From positions 26,034,125 to 26,098,124 of the forward strand of contig NC_084599.1 in assembly GCF_033807715.1 (NCBI RefSeq): a stretch of DNA of 64,000 bases, read 5' to 3'. The notes beneath the pieces were generated by a model. That model was given only the letters and a program-made list of their open reading frames with translations, searched no databases and had not been told where the DNA came from. Source of the stretch: Cololabis saira (taxonomy: Eukaryota; Chordata; Actinopteri; Beloniformes; Belonidae). Within the stretch, counting starts at the first letter, position 1, and every line of letters begins with the position of its first letter. Below, piece by piece: positions 20,197 through 33,118 of this stretch. Made by a program: the position numbers and the translations under genes.

Positions 20197-23100
20197 GTGA
20201 AAAATATGAGGCTTATTTGTTTTCAACACACCTTCCTGGCCTCCCTTTTCCCTTTATCGGATATTTTTTGATACATGTCAACCCTCTAACAAATTCTGTT
20301 TTTTGGTCCTTTTTTCTTAAATTATGTTTCCGTCAGTGTTTTTCTTATGCGTCAACTTGTAAACCAATTTAGCTGCTGGCGCCCTAAAACTATTCTGGCA
20401 TGAAAGAGCTATTGCAGCATTTAGATCCCAGACCCTCCCTTTCCTCCACTGCCAGTAACTGTTTAAATATGTTGCAGTTTTGTTTGAAGGACCGTGTCGC
20501 TGCACATGGCCAGTCAGCAGATACCTCTAAGATAAGAGAACACCATTTGCTTTGGTTGTAGCCGCACACTTGGTTCCAGGGTTGCGGCCAGACCGGTTGT
20601 TGGTAAAACACTGAAGCTTTATGCTGCAGAAACTCTTCCAACACAGATACCAAGGTCGCGCCCTAAGGTAATTTTGATAAAGTGGGATGGTATTTGGGCT
20701 ACACGTAGTTCAGTTTTGGAAACACTTTCCAGCCATGTAACCTTGTGTATTCAGCTGTCTGAACTCCTTCGCTGAGACTTTGTTGATGAAAAGGTTCCAC
20801 AGCTGTATACACAAACAGAAGCATGCATCCAAATAATCTTTTATTTTCCTCCTTTAAGACATTTATTTGATATTCAAATTGCTGAAAATGAGTTGGTATT
20901 CTGATTTTTTTTTTTCAATAACTTGGAAAAAAAAAACTATTTTATTTAAAAGAGACTGCAGAATTTTGAAAATATCGTTCACATTTCACAGTATTGATAC
21001 ACAAACAAAACGCTTCCATACACAACTGACGCGTTGTTCATATGGCGTGCTTTTCCTTTTGCCTTTATAGCCCTCATTATCTCAGGAACAGGAAATGACA
21101 AGTGGCATCTTCCAGTTAAAAGGGCAGCTGTAGCTGAAGGCGATCAATACAGAGAGATGGATGACACTCCTGATCCAGACACTAAGGGTTTCCTTTTGTT
21201 TGGAGCGGCACAAACCTGTAGACTTCCATCTACAGTCTTCTCCTTTACAAGTTCCCAAATGTCATCCACTTCATCACTGACACCCTTTGATTACTTCTTC
21301 CCTATTAGTCCTTCATCTGGAAGGCCATGCTGCTTCAGTCAAGTCTCATTATTTTGACTCCAACGTTAAGATAATCAATATTTTGACACCATGCCCTCCC
21401 AATGTAGATGATTGAAGTCACAGGTATACTGGATTATCCATCTGTGGGAAGATGTGATTGACAGGTAATAGGATAAGGACTTTTCAAGCTCCCAGGCTCT
21501 GACATCGTCCTATAACTTATTCTGTGCATCATGAAAAATGGACAAAAGTTGGTTCAGTTGAAAAGGCTTTCTCAAACTTGGGCTGTGCAATACCAGGCAT
21601 GGTGATATTCTTCTGGAACATTTTGTGATTTTGTGAGATTAAAAAAAAAACAATATGTTGCTGTAACTGTTGTAACAGCTAAAGCCTTCTGAGATGGATT
21701 ATCCTTAAAATTAAATTTCGCAACTCTCTTTAGTATCCAGGCCCCAGTGGGGTAACATCTGCAGAAAAAAAGAGAACGGAATCAATACAATCTGGTCCAT
21801 AAAATTCTCTCTTGAACTCGAATCGTTTATTGTTTTTATGACAAAAGGACTAAAAATTAGACAAGAAATTCCTCTCTGCTTTCAACTGATGAACTATCAT
21901 TGTGGCTTGTTTTGTCTGGAGTCAGGCGATATTCCCTCCCACTGCTGCTTGCTCTGCAAGTTACGTAATCTTTATTATAGGTACACAATAAGGAATTTAT
22001 AAGCTACACAGTTAAGTTTTTGTGAATTATCAGATCCAACTTCACTTTGGACCATATGAAAGTGAAGTTGTAAAGCTTGATTAAGTTAATACTTAAGGAA
22101 CTTTGTGGGACCTAACCCTCCTTAGAGACCATGTTCATTGGTTGGTTGGTTGTCTCTCAGACACAAATTACATACATTTAGGAAATCCTGTTTTGTGAAG
22201 CCCATATTCATAATTTGTGTGTCTTTTTTAATGCAGCTAATAATATATTTTAGCACAATCCTTGAGCAGCTGGCCCAGATTCGAGTGTCAAAAAGACCAG
22301 CAGAGCTGAAATTCCAACATTCTTGTATATTTATATTATGACAACTTTTCACTCTTGACTGAAGGCAACATGGAACAATGAGCCCTTTTTTCATGTTGTT
22401 CCGCCCTCTTTTTAAACTTTACTTTCACAGACTATAACTAAAGTGTTGTTTTTTTTGTAATTTTGCTTGTGCGAGTTGTATACTTTAAAAGCGTTATCAT
22501 CTTTCATTCCTCCACACAGCAGCAGATAAACTATGAACAAATCTAACATGTGTCCAAACCTTTGACTGAGCAAGTGTGTATTTGTAAATGTATTCATCTC
22601 CGCTGACATGTTTGTGTTCCAGCGTTTGTGTATGTAACAATATACTGTATGTATCGCAATTTGTAGATTTTAGCCTATAAATGAAACATTTGGTAACTGT
22701 TTGCTTTTATTGCTCTGAATTCCAAAGCTTCATTGTTAGCAGAGCTTAGCACTGTGCCTTTGGCAAAAGCCTTCAGTTCTCTGTTAAATTAGCAGGCATC
22801 ATGGGACGGGAAAAGCAGGCAGAAAGTCAGAAACACAGAGAAGGCTAAGGCGTAAGAGGAGGAATGCATGAGAGGCCATTAGAGAGAGAAATGACTGCTT
22901 CAACGTAAGCGATGCCACAACCCTGCAACACACCGCAGCTCGCAGTGCACACACAAGCCCCGACTAGCTAATGCCGCCCTGTCATCTAGCAACTGGTGCC
23001 TTGATCATGCAGTTGTAGGAACATAAAGCAAGCTCATACTGTCCTCCGCCTCCGTGACTTCTCAGGAAGTCAGCTCACTTATTACCCAGCAGCACCTGGT

Positions 23101-25748
23101 TCTCTTGAGGCAACAGGCTGGAGCGCTGGGTGAGATTTAATAAAAAAGATTCATGAACAGGCGCTTGTCGGCTTCAGTTTGAGAAATGACTGGGCTGGGC
23201 CTGACATATTCATCATGTTTCTCATATAGCTGTAGATACTGTAATAACGAGGGAGAGTGAACACTACTGGAATGAGGTTCTAATGATATGGGTCTGCATA
23301 TTCAGCAGGAAAAAAATGCTTGTAACGATTAAGATGTCATTATCTGACATCGCTGACATCAACTTAAGCATTGAAAAATTTTAAAGGCAATTTTATTTTC
23401 TTTTGAGGTTTAGGCTTGCAATTTGAAGCATGACCAAGCATCTTAAAGTGATACATTCTACTTCATTATTAAGTCATTTTCTGCAACTTGCCTGATTTGA
23501 TTTCCCCCATTTTCCTTGGTGGATTAATCTTTTTCTTTCCATCCAGAGAAAAACAGGCATTGGTTTAAATAAATCTTCTGGTCATTGCAGACTCTTTGCA
23601 TGGGAATAATTTACTCCATCAGCATCTGTTTGATTTTATTACATTAATCATTTTTTTTTCTTTTTTTTGGTTGCTAAGACCAGCAGGGGATTCAAACATT
23701 TCAGGCCAGTATTCTGGCTGGATCCCGTTTAACAGTTCGACGTTTGTTCATCACATTCTCGCTCAACACAGAGACGATGTTTGGTCTGATCGTGTTTTGG
23801 CAGAATTTGGCTTATCTAAGCTCACTTTTATGAAGTTATTTTGGATTGTAAAATACCACAGACGGTATTTGGCAGACGGATGATCGTACTTTAATGCCCG
23901 AGTAATTCACTTTGTCGCTGCATGTGGGTGAGACTTCTTTATGAAGACTTTTCTGGAAATTCTACAATCTGTTTTGAAAAAGCAACGTATCTTCTAACAA
24001 CTTGGGAAAATGATCAACCAGAACAAATGCTGTGATTTTTGTTTTAATAGATTTTGACTTCAGAGATGCCATGAGTAAAAAAGAAAATAAACGCTGTACC
24101 TCAAGCTTGTGCTTTGCAATGCATCGCCTCACATCCTCCACAAGATCGTGTGTTGTTGAAAGCTAGAAACGGGTAACTCATCAAAGATTTCTGATTCTAC
24201 TTGGCAGTCGAGCAGCACACATTTCATCACAATGGCTTAAATTAGGACTGGACTTTTTCCCAAATGTACAAAAAGAAAAAGAAATCTTTCATGTGGAAGG
24301 CATATGCTTTGCTATTACCAGCACTGCTTTCCTCGTCTCTTTCTTCCACGCAGAAAGCATAAAGTGTTTATGACCCCATGTTCCAGAGGTCACATTCAGC
24401 CTTTTATTCATTACTCCGTCACGTCAAGCGACTCTATCAGCTTTCTCCATCCCATTCATTTATGCGACTGAGGTGGTTAAACAAAAATGCAATGAGAGGT
24501 GCTGACCCTGACTTTTGACCCAACAGAAACGTGCATACAAATGTCAACCCAATAACCAGCTTCCTTCTCAGAGCAGCCTATCACCTAAACAGCAGCAGTT
24601 GCTTACAAGTAATTCATTGGCCACAGCATGTGGGACAGGAAGAAAGGCATAAAACAAATGGATTGCTCATGTGGATTGAGTAAATGCTTATAATAAAACA
24701 GTGAATGGGGATCCTTTACTAGATTGTAGCAGTCAAAACAAGGCCAAGAAGGTCATATAATTCAGAAAATTGCTTTACAAAGAATAAAAGCGCACATTCT
24801 TTCCTAAGAAAGGAAGCTGCTTTTCCTTTTACCGCGGCGGCCCATTCATGAGTAAGTGTTGAAACCTGAGAAATCTGTACATTCAATCAAACTATTCCCG
24901 ACTATGAATGAGAACCGAACCGTTCCAGAAGATAGCAACACTTCATTGATTCTGCTTGCTCCTAGATGTAGACTGATAAACAAATCGTGCATATGAAATA
25001 ATAACACACGCTTGTATAATTTGTAGATTCCAATTGTGGAAAAAAAGGAAGAAATACAGATTTTTTTAATTTTTAAATGCAGCCCCACAACCCACTTTGA
25101 GTTAATGCTTGTTGCCAAATGATCATATTTCAAGTCTTTGAACCGTGTCGTTCGAGGTATTTTCGTCTTTTCAAGGGGAAAACCGGCGGATGCTCATGCT
25201 TGTTCCATTAATCTGTAGCTGGCTTTCTAATTCACTGTGGGTAGTCAGTGGGGCCTAAGCAGTTAGTCAGGGGGCACTAAAACATGCTTTCCCCAGCTGG
25301 GAGAAAGGACCCGTGGCCGGCTAGCCAGAGGCGCGGGGTTTCTTAGTTGTTCCAATTTAAAGAGATTTATAGATCTTTACATTCAAGTTTGTAATGTCTG
25401 GTTTGCATTTGGAAGGTAAGTGGATAGGCTTACCCTTTCGTTAATGTACTACTTTATTAATCCTCACAGGAAAGTATAGTGAGTCCACTGAGGAGGAAAT
25501 GACAGAACAGATAACCTTGTATCATAAGTCATCACTGAGGGAAAGGCTGGAGGATAGGCATGTGAAAAAAGTTCAATCATGTTTGTGTCCAAGTATTTTC
25601 ACCGGCAGCACAATGCCATTCCAGTGTGTTTGGCTCTACTCAAATGTGTTCACGATGCACGCTTACTTGTTTCAAGTTTGGTCAGATGCCATGTTTATTT
25701 TGTAATATTTTTTCTTACCACACTTAGAAATGTTCTATTTAGTATATG
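20197..25748. other. Unannotated stretch
   Basis: I see no recognisable gene or mobile element with defined ends. Short T/A runs and a (TTGG)3 at about 22139 are the only simple repeats. Chance open frames reach about 107 codons (21034-21357) without recognisable domains. Confidence 0.45.
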
Positions 25749-25756
25749 ACTTGAAG

Positions 25757-26415
25757 CAGAGCCGTCTGGGAGTTTTGCGAGGCCCTGTGCGAAATGGTTG
25801 CGGGGGGGCCTCGCGCGTGAGCGCAGCAAGCGCGCGCGAAATTTTTGGGTTTCTCGGGTCGGATCGGGTGTCTATATGCGCAATTTTAACTCTCCAATTA
25901 GAAAAATACTGCATACCTTCCCCTGCCTCATCATCATCGCTTGCCTCAACGCGGGGCCCCGCGGCTGCTTGAGACCCGGTCGGATCGGTGATTTTTGTAA
26001 CAAATTTATCAAACGAGCCTTTCAGAGAGGCATTAAACTCTTCCATTTTCTTTAGTTTTTTTCTTTTTTCATCCCCTGATGGAAATTTCCTGAATCTGTC
26101 TCATTCTCTCGACATTGTGTGACAGTTTGTTCCACACTCCACCCCTCCGGATCAGAGCACTTTGTGTCTGCGCTTGGTCTGATCAGTTGTATTGAACAAC
26201 AGACACGCGCATCATTGCACATATATTTATTGATATGCATCTATGACTAGTACACATTTAGGTCTGTAATGAAACGTGACTCTTGATATTTATAAGGGAA
26301 AAAACGAAAAAAAAAAAATTGGAAAAAAAAAAAAAAACGGCCCATAGCGCGAGGCCCCTTGGGGCGCGAGGCCCCGTGCGGTCGCACGGTTCGCACACCC
26401 CTTGCGGCGGCCCTG
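25757..26415 (-). mobile_element. hAT deletion derivative, copy 1
   Basis: Read on the minus strand it begins CAGGGCCGCCGCAAGGGGTG and ends ...CAGACGGCTCTG, so the two ends share CAG(G/A)GCCG. A perfect 8-bp target duplication, ACTTGAAG, lies at 25749-25756 and 26416-26423. The interior joins a 5' region with a long A-rich tract and the N-terminal coding part of a transposase directly to the 3' terminus, as expected of an internally deleted element. The partner at 40930-41594 is the same derivative in the opposite orientation, about 14.5 kb away. Confidence 0.9.
25795..26115 (-). pseudogene. N-terminal fragment of a hAT transposase
   Basis: From the ATG at 26115 the minus strand reads MSRE, then a TGA, then on in frame through RKFPSGDEKRKKLKK and MEEFNASLKGSFDKFVTK. 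An acidic stretch (ASDDDEAGEG) comes next and the frame runs out into the element end. The basic PSG...KRKK start resembles the N-termini of hAT transposases with a TTF-type zinc finger (ZMYM1-like); this is inference from pattern only. At the early stop copy 2 has CGA, so here TGA probably arose by CpG decay. No dimerisation or catalytic domain is present. Confidence 0.5.
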
Positions 26416-26529
26416 ACTTGAAGGAAGGTCTTACTTTCATGTGGCTTCTTCCACGTACACCAGTTTTTCTCACAATGACAAAAACATGCATGTCAGGCTA
26501 ATTGGTGATTCCAAATGGTTCATAGAAGA

Positions 26530-26655
26530 GTGTGTATGTGGTCGTGTGATGAACTGGTGACCTGTCCAGGTGGTACCCCTGCCTTTCGCCTGAAGAGAGC
26601 CGGCACGGGCTCCTGTGACCCTGAACAGAGAGAAGCGGGTATAGATCATAGGTGG
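26530..26655 (+). mobile_element. SINE/LINE 3'-tail fragment
   Basis: GATGAACTGGTGACCTGTCC, then AGGTGGTACCCCTGCCTTTC, GCC, and GTGACCCTGAACAG...AAGCGG match the conserved tail of teleost SINE_FR2-type and L2-type retroposons, ending near ATAGGTGGATG. The tRNA-like head is absent, so the copy is 5'-truncated. Confidence 0.75.
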
Positions 26656-26969
26656 ATGTTCATTTAACTACGACATGGCACCCATTATACTTCTCACAAT
26701 GTGTAGTCAGAGGCACAATACAGGAGATAGTTGAATAATTATGTTACAATAAATTATACATGGTTATTTTGGTTTTTGAGCGTACACATTGCAAGCTTTT
26801 TAATATTTCATACTTCCTTGCTACAGTGAAAGTTAAACTCTGAAACCCAGATGTTGGACTAATGAGCAATTCTTCATGGGTAAACAAAGCCTAGGCGCTC
26901 AAAGAAGAGCAGGTTTACCACTGCGCTCTGAGGGTGCTGGTGTGGTCCAATGAGAGAAAAGAGAAAAGC

Positions 26970-26998
26970 TTCTTTTTTTTTTTTTTTTTTTTTTTTTA
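26970..26998. repeat. Poly-T tract
   Basis: Uninterrupted run of about 28 T. Confidence 0.95.
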
Positions 26999-29310
26999 GC
27001 TTTTCAGTTTTTATGACAAGCAGAAATCCACCAGAATATTAACCATCTGGTGTTAGATGTGAAAATATTTGTTAATTTTATTCTTCACAGGGATTCAGGG
27101 CTCCTTGTTTTAATCAGCCCACTCCCCATATTTACTGTATATTCATGCCTGGCAGCTGCTCAGTACGTCTGCTTTTTATACGGACAGCTAGGGGACTCTG
27201 GTTTACAGTATGGTGAGTTATCAAGCTGAAGAGCAGCTAAACAAGTGTCAGAATGTGACCAGACTCAAAACACCAGCAAAAGCCCATGCTTTAATCAAAA
27301 TGGCATTGGGAATGACGTTACACCCAAAAAGAAGAAAACAAAAGCAAAAACTAACTGAAAATGGTATGATCGGCAGTTTTTGCTGATATTTTGTTGATTG
27401 TTTTTATCTTTTCACCGATCGCATGTGCATTATTGTGAACACAATATTGTTATCCGTCAAATAACTAATCAATCACTATTTTGAAATCTTAGAAAATAAC
27501 ACAGTTAAACAAAACAAAGTTAAAAGTAGTTTCAGTGACAAGTGAAGACAGTGCCTACCACAGCTGTAGCCCCTTTAGTACATAGCTTCTTAACCCTTTG
27601 AAACACAAGATAATATACAGAATATACATTTTTATCCCTCTATTTTCTGAAGTGTTTATTATATATTGAAAAAAAAATCACTCCCAATTTTGTCTATAAC
27701 AGTTTCTAAACAATGATTTTTGTATCATTTTGAATACTTTGGGTAATTGTATGTATTTTTTGTGTATTGTTTTGGTTTTATTTTTGACATTTTTTTATTG
27801 TATAAAACTTTTTTGTTTTGTTTTGATTGTGGGGGATTCCTCTTGCATTATCAGGTTATTCTTGAACTGGTTTGGCTGATGCTGGGGGCAGCAGATGCAG
27901 AGACCAACTTAGCTGTTTCAAGCAGAGCAAAATATCTAACAAATAAAGGTGGCAAGAAAAAAAAATAAAACTCAGCTTGAAGCTGATTAAGAGCTTTTTC
28001 ACCTCAACAAAATATAATTACAACTTTTAGCCCAAAAAACCCAAACAACAATGAGAATGCAGTGTTTCTCAGAAAACCTGTACAGGTGATATCAGTCCGA
28101 TTGTTACTCTGCCTATGTCACATACTTCATTTTTTGATTGTTTCTCCTGCATTCTTTGATACTGGAAGTCAAGGTGAAATCCACAGAAACCACACTGATT
28201 CTTTTTATCGAAGAGAAAAGAGAAGTAGGATGGCTGGGCAGGCTATAGATCAATTCAGTTCTGTCCTGTTCTATTCAATTCAGTTAAGTTGTATAGAATA
28301 GGATATTCTAAACAAGGTAAATACAAGTCATTTCATCAGTTAAAATCCACTTAAATTTAAATAAACTACAATGTTTACACTCTGTTTAAACTCTGTAATG
28401 CAGTTTATTCTAATTTAATCCAGTTCAGTCACAGTATAAATATCTACAATATAATATGAAGCGAAATGGCTGGATGATGCGTCACATGAATATTAAATAA
28501 GAAACAACAGAACAATGCAAGTCTTGTTCCTGCAGCTGGTTTGATGTGATGACGGGATTTGTCTGTCCGTCTGTTACCACAGACTGTACATAAATGATGG
28601 ACTGAGATGCAGTGATGTCAGCCAGTGCTTTGTGAACTGCCACCCTGAATCCTTAAGTTCAGCAAAAAGGCTGTCATGCTAAAAGTGTTTTTATTTTGGC
28701 GCTGGGGGGGACATGACAGAGGTTGATCCTTGTTGAATGGGAGCCTAATGATGGAGGAGTTGGTTCGGTGCTGCTGCAAAGCAGCTGTCAGAGGTGCTGT
28801 ACTTCTGCACCAGCTTCATTTTCTACTGCCGGTGATTCTCTTCAGTTTTTATTGCAGCAACTGTCCATCTCAGGAGGCAGGAGATGTAACCAGAGATTTA
28901 TGATGTACATTCTGACGGTGAATTCGCACTGATAATATGTTTTGAGCCTTGAAGGAGAAAAAAAAAGTCATACTTAAGAAGTTTATTTTTCAATCATCAC
29001 AATTTGAAAGTGGTAAAGACAAAATGCAAAACTTTCTGAGTGGTTGCTTCGGTGAAGATTAGATGCATTTACCCCACAGAAATAGACAGATAAACACCTA
29101 ACACAGTATTCTTGTTGTAAATGATCCTTGCGTTATTGTCATTTTCTTGTATAAATGAAGTATAAACAGAACTGTGATAATCTGCTCGTGTAATATGACA
29201 AATTAAGATCCAAATGCAAAAAATTCAAAGCCACATACTGTATTATAATTTATGTCAAACCTTAAGGAAAACAATATTGTCCGGTTCTGGAGCATATTTC
29301 CTCTGGGGCA

Positions 29311-29343
29311 TGGACACATGAGACTCGAGGTCTCATGTGTCCA
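29311..29343. repeat. Perfect 14-bp hairpin, 5-base loop
   Basis: TGGACACATGAGAC pairs perfectly with GTCTCATGTGTCCA around the loop TCGAG. The stem does not extend usefully outward, so it is short for a microRNA precursor. No element ends or duplication flank it. Confidence 0.8.
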
Positions 29344-32120
29344 CTGGGAACCATAACACACTCATCGCCTCCAACGCAAACGCTTGACTTGACTCAAATA
29401 CTTTCCCAAAATGTCTGAAGCCCAGATTTATGTACGTGCATGCTTTCATCTTTGCATGTGCATGACTGTACCAGTTATGTCTGCATTGGAAGGGAAACAG
29501 AGATGGAAAAAAAAGGTATGGCACATGCCCATCTTTTATAAATGCATATATCCAAATATCTGGTAGTGTGATTTAGAAAATAAATAAATAAATTGCTCTA
29601 TGTAGTAAAGTACCACTGAGTAATGATGGGTTTAGATTGAGCTCAGGACCTCATCCTGTTCAAGACTTTACTGTATATTAAGTGAAGCATAATAAGTATT
29701 ACCTGACATTCTACCCACACCAATAATTACACAGTACTTTAAAAAAAAGAACTCATACTAAGGTTCTGCAATGTCCTGGCTTCACTTTTTTCCATAGATG
29801 CAGTATTTATGCTCCTATTAAGCAGCATCTTGTAGCGTCCGCTTGGAACATGAGCATGCAGTGAGATTACTCCAGGAGGGAAAAGAGGCATACAACAACT
29901 AAACTCCTCAATCCAGACCTCGTGTTTGAGCCTTTAAGCATACAGTGACGTCACTTCGCTTATTTACCTTCGGGTAAGTGCAGCTATAAAAACAAGGGGA
30001 TGTAGTTTTATTGAAGTGAGGAAGTGAAATACAAAGGTTGTGGAAGAAGCTGTGCCTTGAAATACCTCGCCTGACCCGCTTGAATTAAAACTTGCTAAAT
30101 AATTTATATGCTCTACAAAGAAAAACTCGGTGGTATCGTGGTACAGCATCTACAAGTCTAATTAAGTGTTTCACTCACGGTGATTTGACTTGTAAATTGA
30201 TAAATGCTGCACAGGCACTTCTTTTTAACTCATGGGAAGCTGCAGAAAAAGGAGGTGACAAAATGCTTTGTAAACTGCTTTTGATGAGTTGTTTTTCATC
30301 ATCTAATAAATACATTCCTTTCTCCCCGTTGTGAAAAAAGCTGAATATTTTACCGTATGTAACTTTTCCGTCGCTTTGTTAGTCCGGCCTCCAGGAGTGA
30401 TGAATGAGTAATGCTAATATAGTTGATGCAGAGTAGTTCCAAAACGCAAAATACAAAATACATTATAATGAGGAATGTGGAAAACCAAGAGTGTACTGAG
30501 AGTTCACTTTAACACTTCAATTCATCTTCCATCAGCTGCCTAGTAATTTATTTCTTTCAGTTTCTCGAGCTCTGTGCTTGTTATGATTTGAGGAATCCTC
30601 TTATTATGATTGAAGCATTTCAAAAATGCCTCCACTTGCAGAGCCGCCTTGATTTTAACCTGGCCGGCCTCTGACACATTGTTTCCAAACTCAGAGGCTT
30701 CATAAACACTGTCAATCCTGGCTGGAAGTCAAAATTGCCAAAAAAGACGTAGTGTAGCTGGTGCGAAGCATTTACATCGTACTTGCAAAGCTTGCTACTT
30801 GATGGAAACAGTCTTTGGCTCTAAATAAAACACGGCTTGAATCCACGAGGGAGATGTGTTTGGTGTCAACGCGGGCCCTTCTCAGGCTTTGCTGTGCATG
30901 TAGTTTTCTCCTCCAACACCCACGAGCGTTGGTGCCACAGTCACAGCCACATGGACCTGCTTTCATGTGGTCTGGCTCTGCCATTGTGAGCATCCTCTCT
31001 TCCTCTAAATGGCTCATGTGGTTTTATATTAAACGGCACGGGTTGAAGGACTAAAAAGCCACATTGGCTGCTTGGCTTGTTATAAATCTGTTTATTCATT
31101 ATCATATGCCTTTGTTTATCGGTGCATGTTTCAGGGTGAAGCTCAGCCTCTTGTCTCAAGATCAGTAACTGCCTGCGGTTCTTACTAATGAACAGTAATT
31201 CCCCACACCCTTCTTAACAACTGTTTAACTGGCTAATTTATTGGGGAAATTTTAAAGCAAGGCTGAGTGCGGAAGAAAAGAAAGGATAGAGTAATTGCTT
31301 TAACTCCCTCAGACATGGGTTAGCAAGTACAGCTACTTTGTAATTGCTTAAAACATTATTTTGAGTCTTTTTTTATACAATGTTCTATAGCTCATTTCTT
31401 TGAAGATTACTTTCCTTAACAGATGAGGTTGTCATATATATAGTTTCACTGTTTATAGCGATAAGGCTTTAATTAAAATGGATACAATTTTGCCTTTTTA
31501 GATGTGTATTATCCATAAGACTGAAGATAAAAAAAAACCCTTTGACATAAAAGACTGATAGTAGAGGAGTAGCTAAGTTATTAGACAGCAGAGCCATCAA
31601 GGGACATTTGGGAGAACTGGAAAGGTATTCATATGAACCCAACAAGGTATTTAAAAAAGAGAAAGGGGTAAAAAATCCCATGTCTGAAAAAAGCGATGTT
31701 TCATCCTGCCAAGCATATGGACTCCACAAAGGATTTCCTCCTCAAGTTGCTGATGGTCTTTTGTTATATTTAAAGTTCCGCCGAAGTCAAGTGTTTCATT
31801 TGATGGCCATCTGCTATTGTTTTGTTAGAAATTGAAGTGTTTATTGAGTCCACTTAGAGATCGATCACGAAATGTTTGTGTCTAAGTTGGTCTGCAGCAC
31901 AGGAAAGGAGTTGCGAACAATTTTCTGAACGTCTGAAATACATAAACAGGTCTGAGTGCACTTCCATTTGGTGGCTCGTGTATACGTATTGATCTGGCAG
32001 CAATTACTTTTTTTTTTTTTTGATATGTGCATATCTTTGTCGGAACATGCCCTTTCTCTCTTTACTTCTCCAATGCACCCTCCATTTGTGTTTTTTTTAT
32101 TCTTCTTCTATCCCTCCAGA

Positions 32121-32400
32121 AGCTTGATAATTGGCTCTCATTGGCATTGGAAGCTCATTAATACCTCGTCAGCATCCAGAGGCTAAGCTTTTCATCGATT
32201 ATATTCCCACCAAAGGTAATGACAGAGACCTTCAAACGCTGCTCCTTTCCAACATCCCCGATTGGACATTAATGAGATGGTGGAAGGGAGCAGGAATTTG
32301 CTGACTCCATCCATGCTCAGAAGATGTGAGCCAGCCTTGTTGCTAATTGCTTATTTACCCTTCATCACTCCGAGCAAGCTCCCACGATGCTGCTGAGACA
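32121..32400. promoter_or_regulatory. Candidate conserved enhancer-like block (speculative)
   Basis: This 280-bp block is complex, free of recognisable repeats and dense in homeodomain-type words: GATAATTGG (32125), CTCATTAATAC (32154), ACATTAATGAG (32266) and GCTAATTGC (32342). Vertebrate developmental enhancers often look like this. The sequence alone does not show conservation, so this is a pointer only. Confidence 0.2.
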
Positions 32401-32608
32401 CACCACTTGGAATAAGCCTGTCCTAAATATCTCTTCAAAGGAAAAGAGAAAATCCTAAAGGAAAAAGATGACATTTAATTTATGAAAAATGCTAAGATCC
32501 AAAAGTATGATCAAAGAAAGTAAGTACCGCTCACAAGCAAACAGGGGGGTACAGACTGTTTATTTTGTCTTTATCAAATATTCTTTTGCAGTATCATAAT
32601 TTCCTTAA

Positions 32609-33115
32609 AGGGGACCTATTATAAAAAACATGTTTTCTCTTGCTTTAACATATATAAAGTGGTCTCCCCTCAGCCTGCCAACTCAGAGAAGGAGGAAAGC
32701 AACCAGATTCTGCAGTGTCTGTACAGCCGCCCGGATGAGCCATCCAGTGTGATGTGGCTTCTACGAACCGTTCAGATTCTGCTCCCGTCGTTATGTAACG
32801 ACGGGCGTGATTTACATCGCTTGGCCTCCGATGCGTGAAACCACGCCCACAACTAACTCCGCCGGCCGGAGCTTCCGCCATTTTTCCGTAGCGGTGTATC
32901 GCGTCATTCAGGCAGCCAATCAGCACATGCCTCATTATCATAGCCTCCCCGCCCACTCAGAATCCCACATAGAGAATGAGGTTAGAGAATGGGATGCTAA
33001 AGACATTCCTCAGAGGCTGAATTTCTAATTTATTTAGCAAGAAAAATCTAAAGCTTGTTTTTAAGACATTCAAGGCCTGTTTAAAATAGGTATTAGATGC
33101 CAACATAGGCCCCCT
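32609..33115. mobile_element. TTAA-flanked non-autonomous DNA transposon (Kolobok- or piggyBac-type)
   Basis: The left end AGGGGACCTATTATAAAAAA and the right end ...CATAGGCCCCCT are imperfect inverted repeats. TTAA stands on both sides (32605-32608 and 33116-33119). The 507-bp interior includes GTCGTTATGTAACGACGGGC and GCCAATCAGCAC and has no transposase. The 5'-AG start favours Kolobok over piggyBac (which usually begins CCY), but that choice is inference. Confidence 0.82.
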
Positions 33116-33118
33116 TTA

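Larger units (their letters stand above)
26656..32120. other. Unannotated stretch
   Basis: No gene or bounded mobile element is recognisable. It contains a T run (26970-26998), a poly-A stretch near 27956 and a perfect hairpin at 29311-29343, listed separately. Open frames up to about 81 codons show no recognisable features. Confidence 0.45.
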
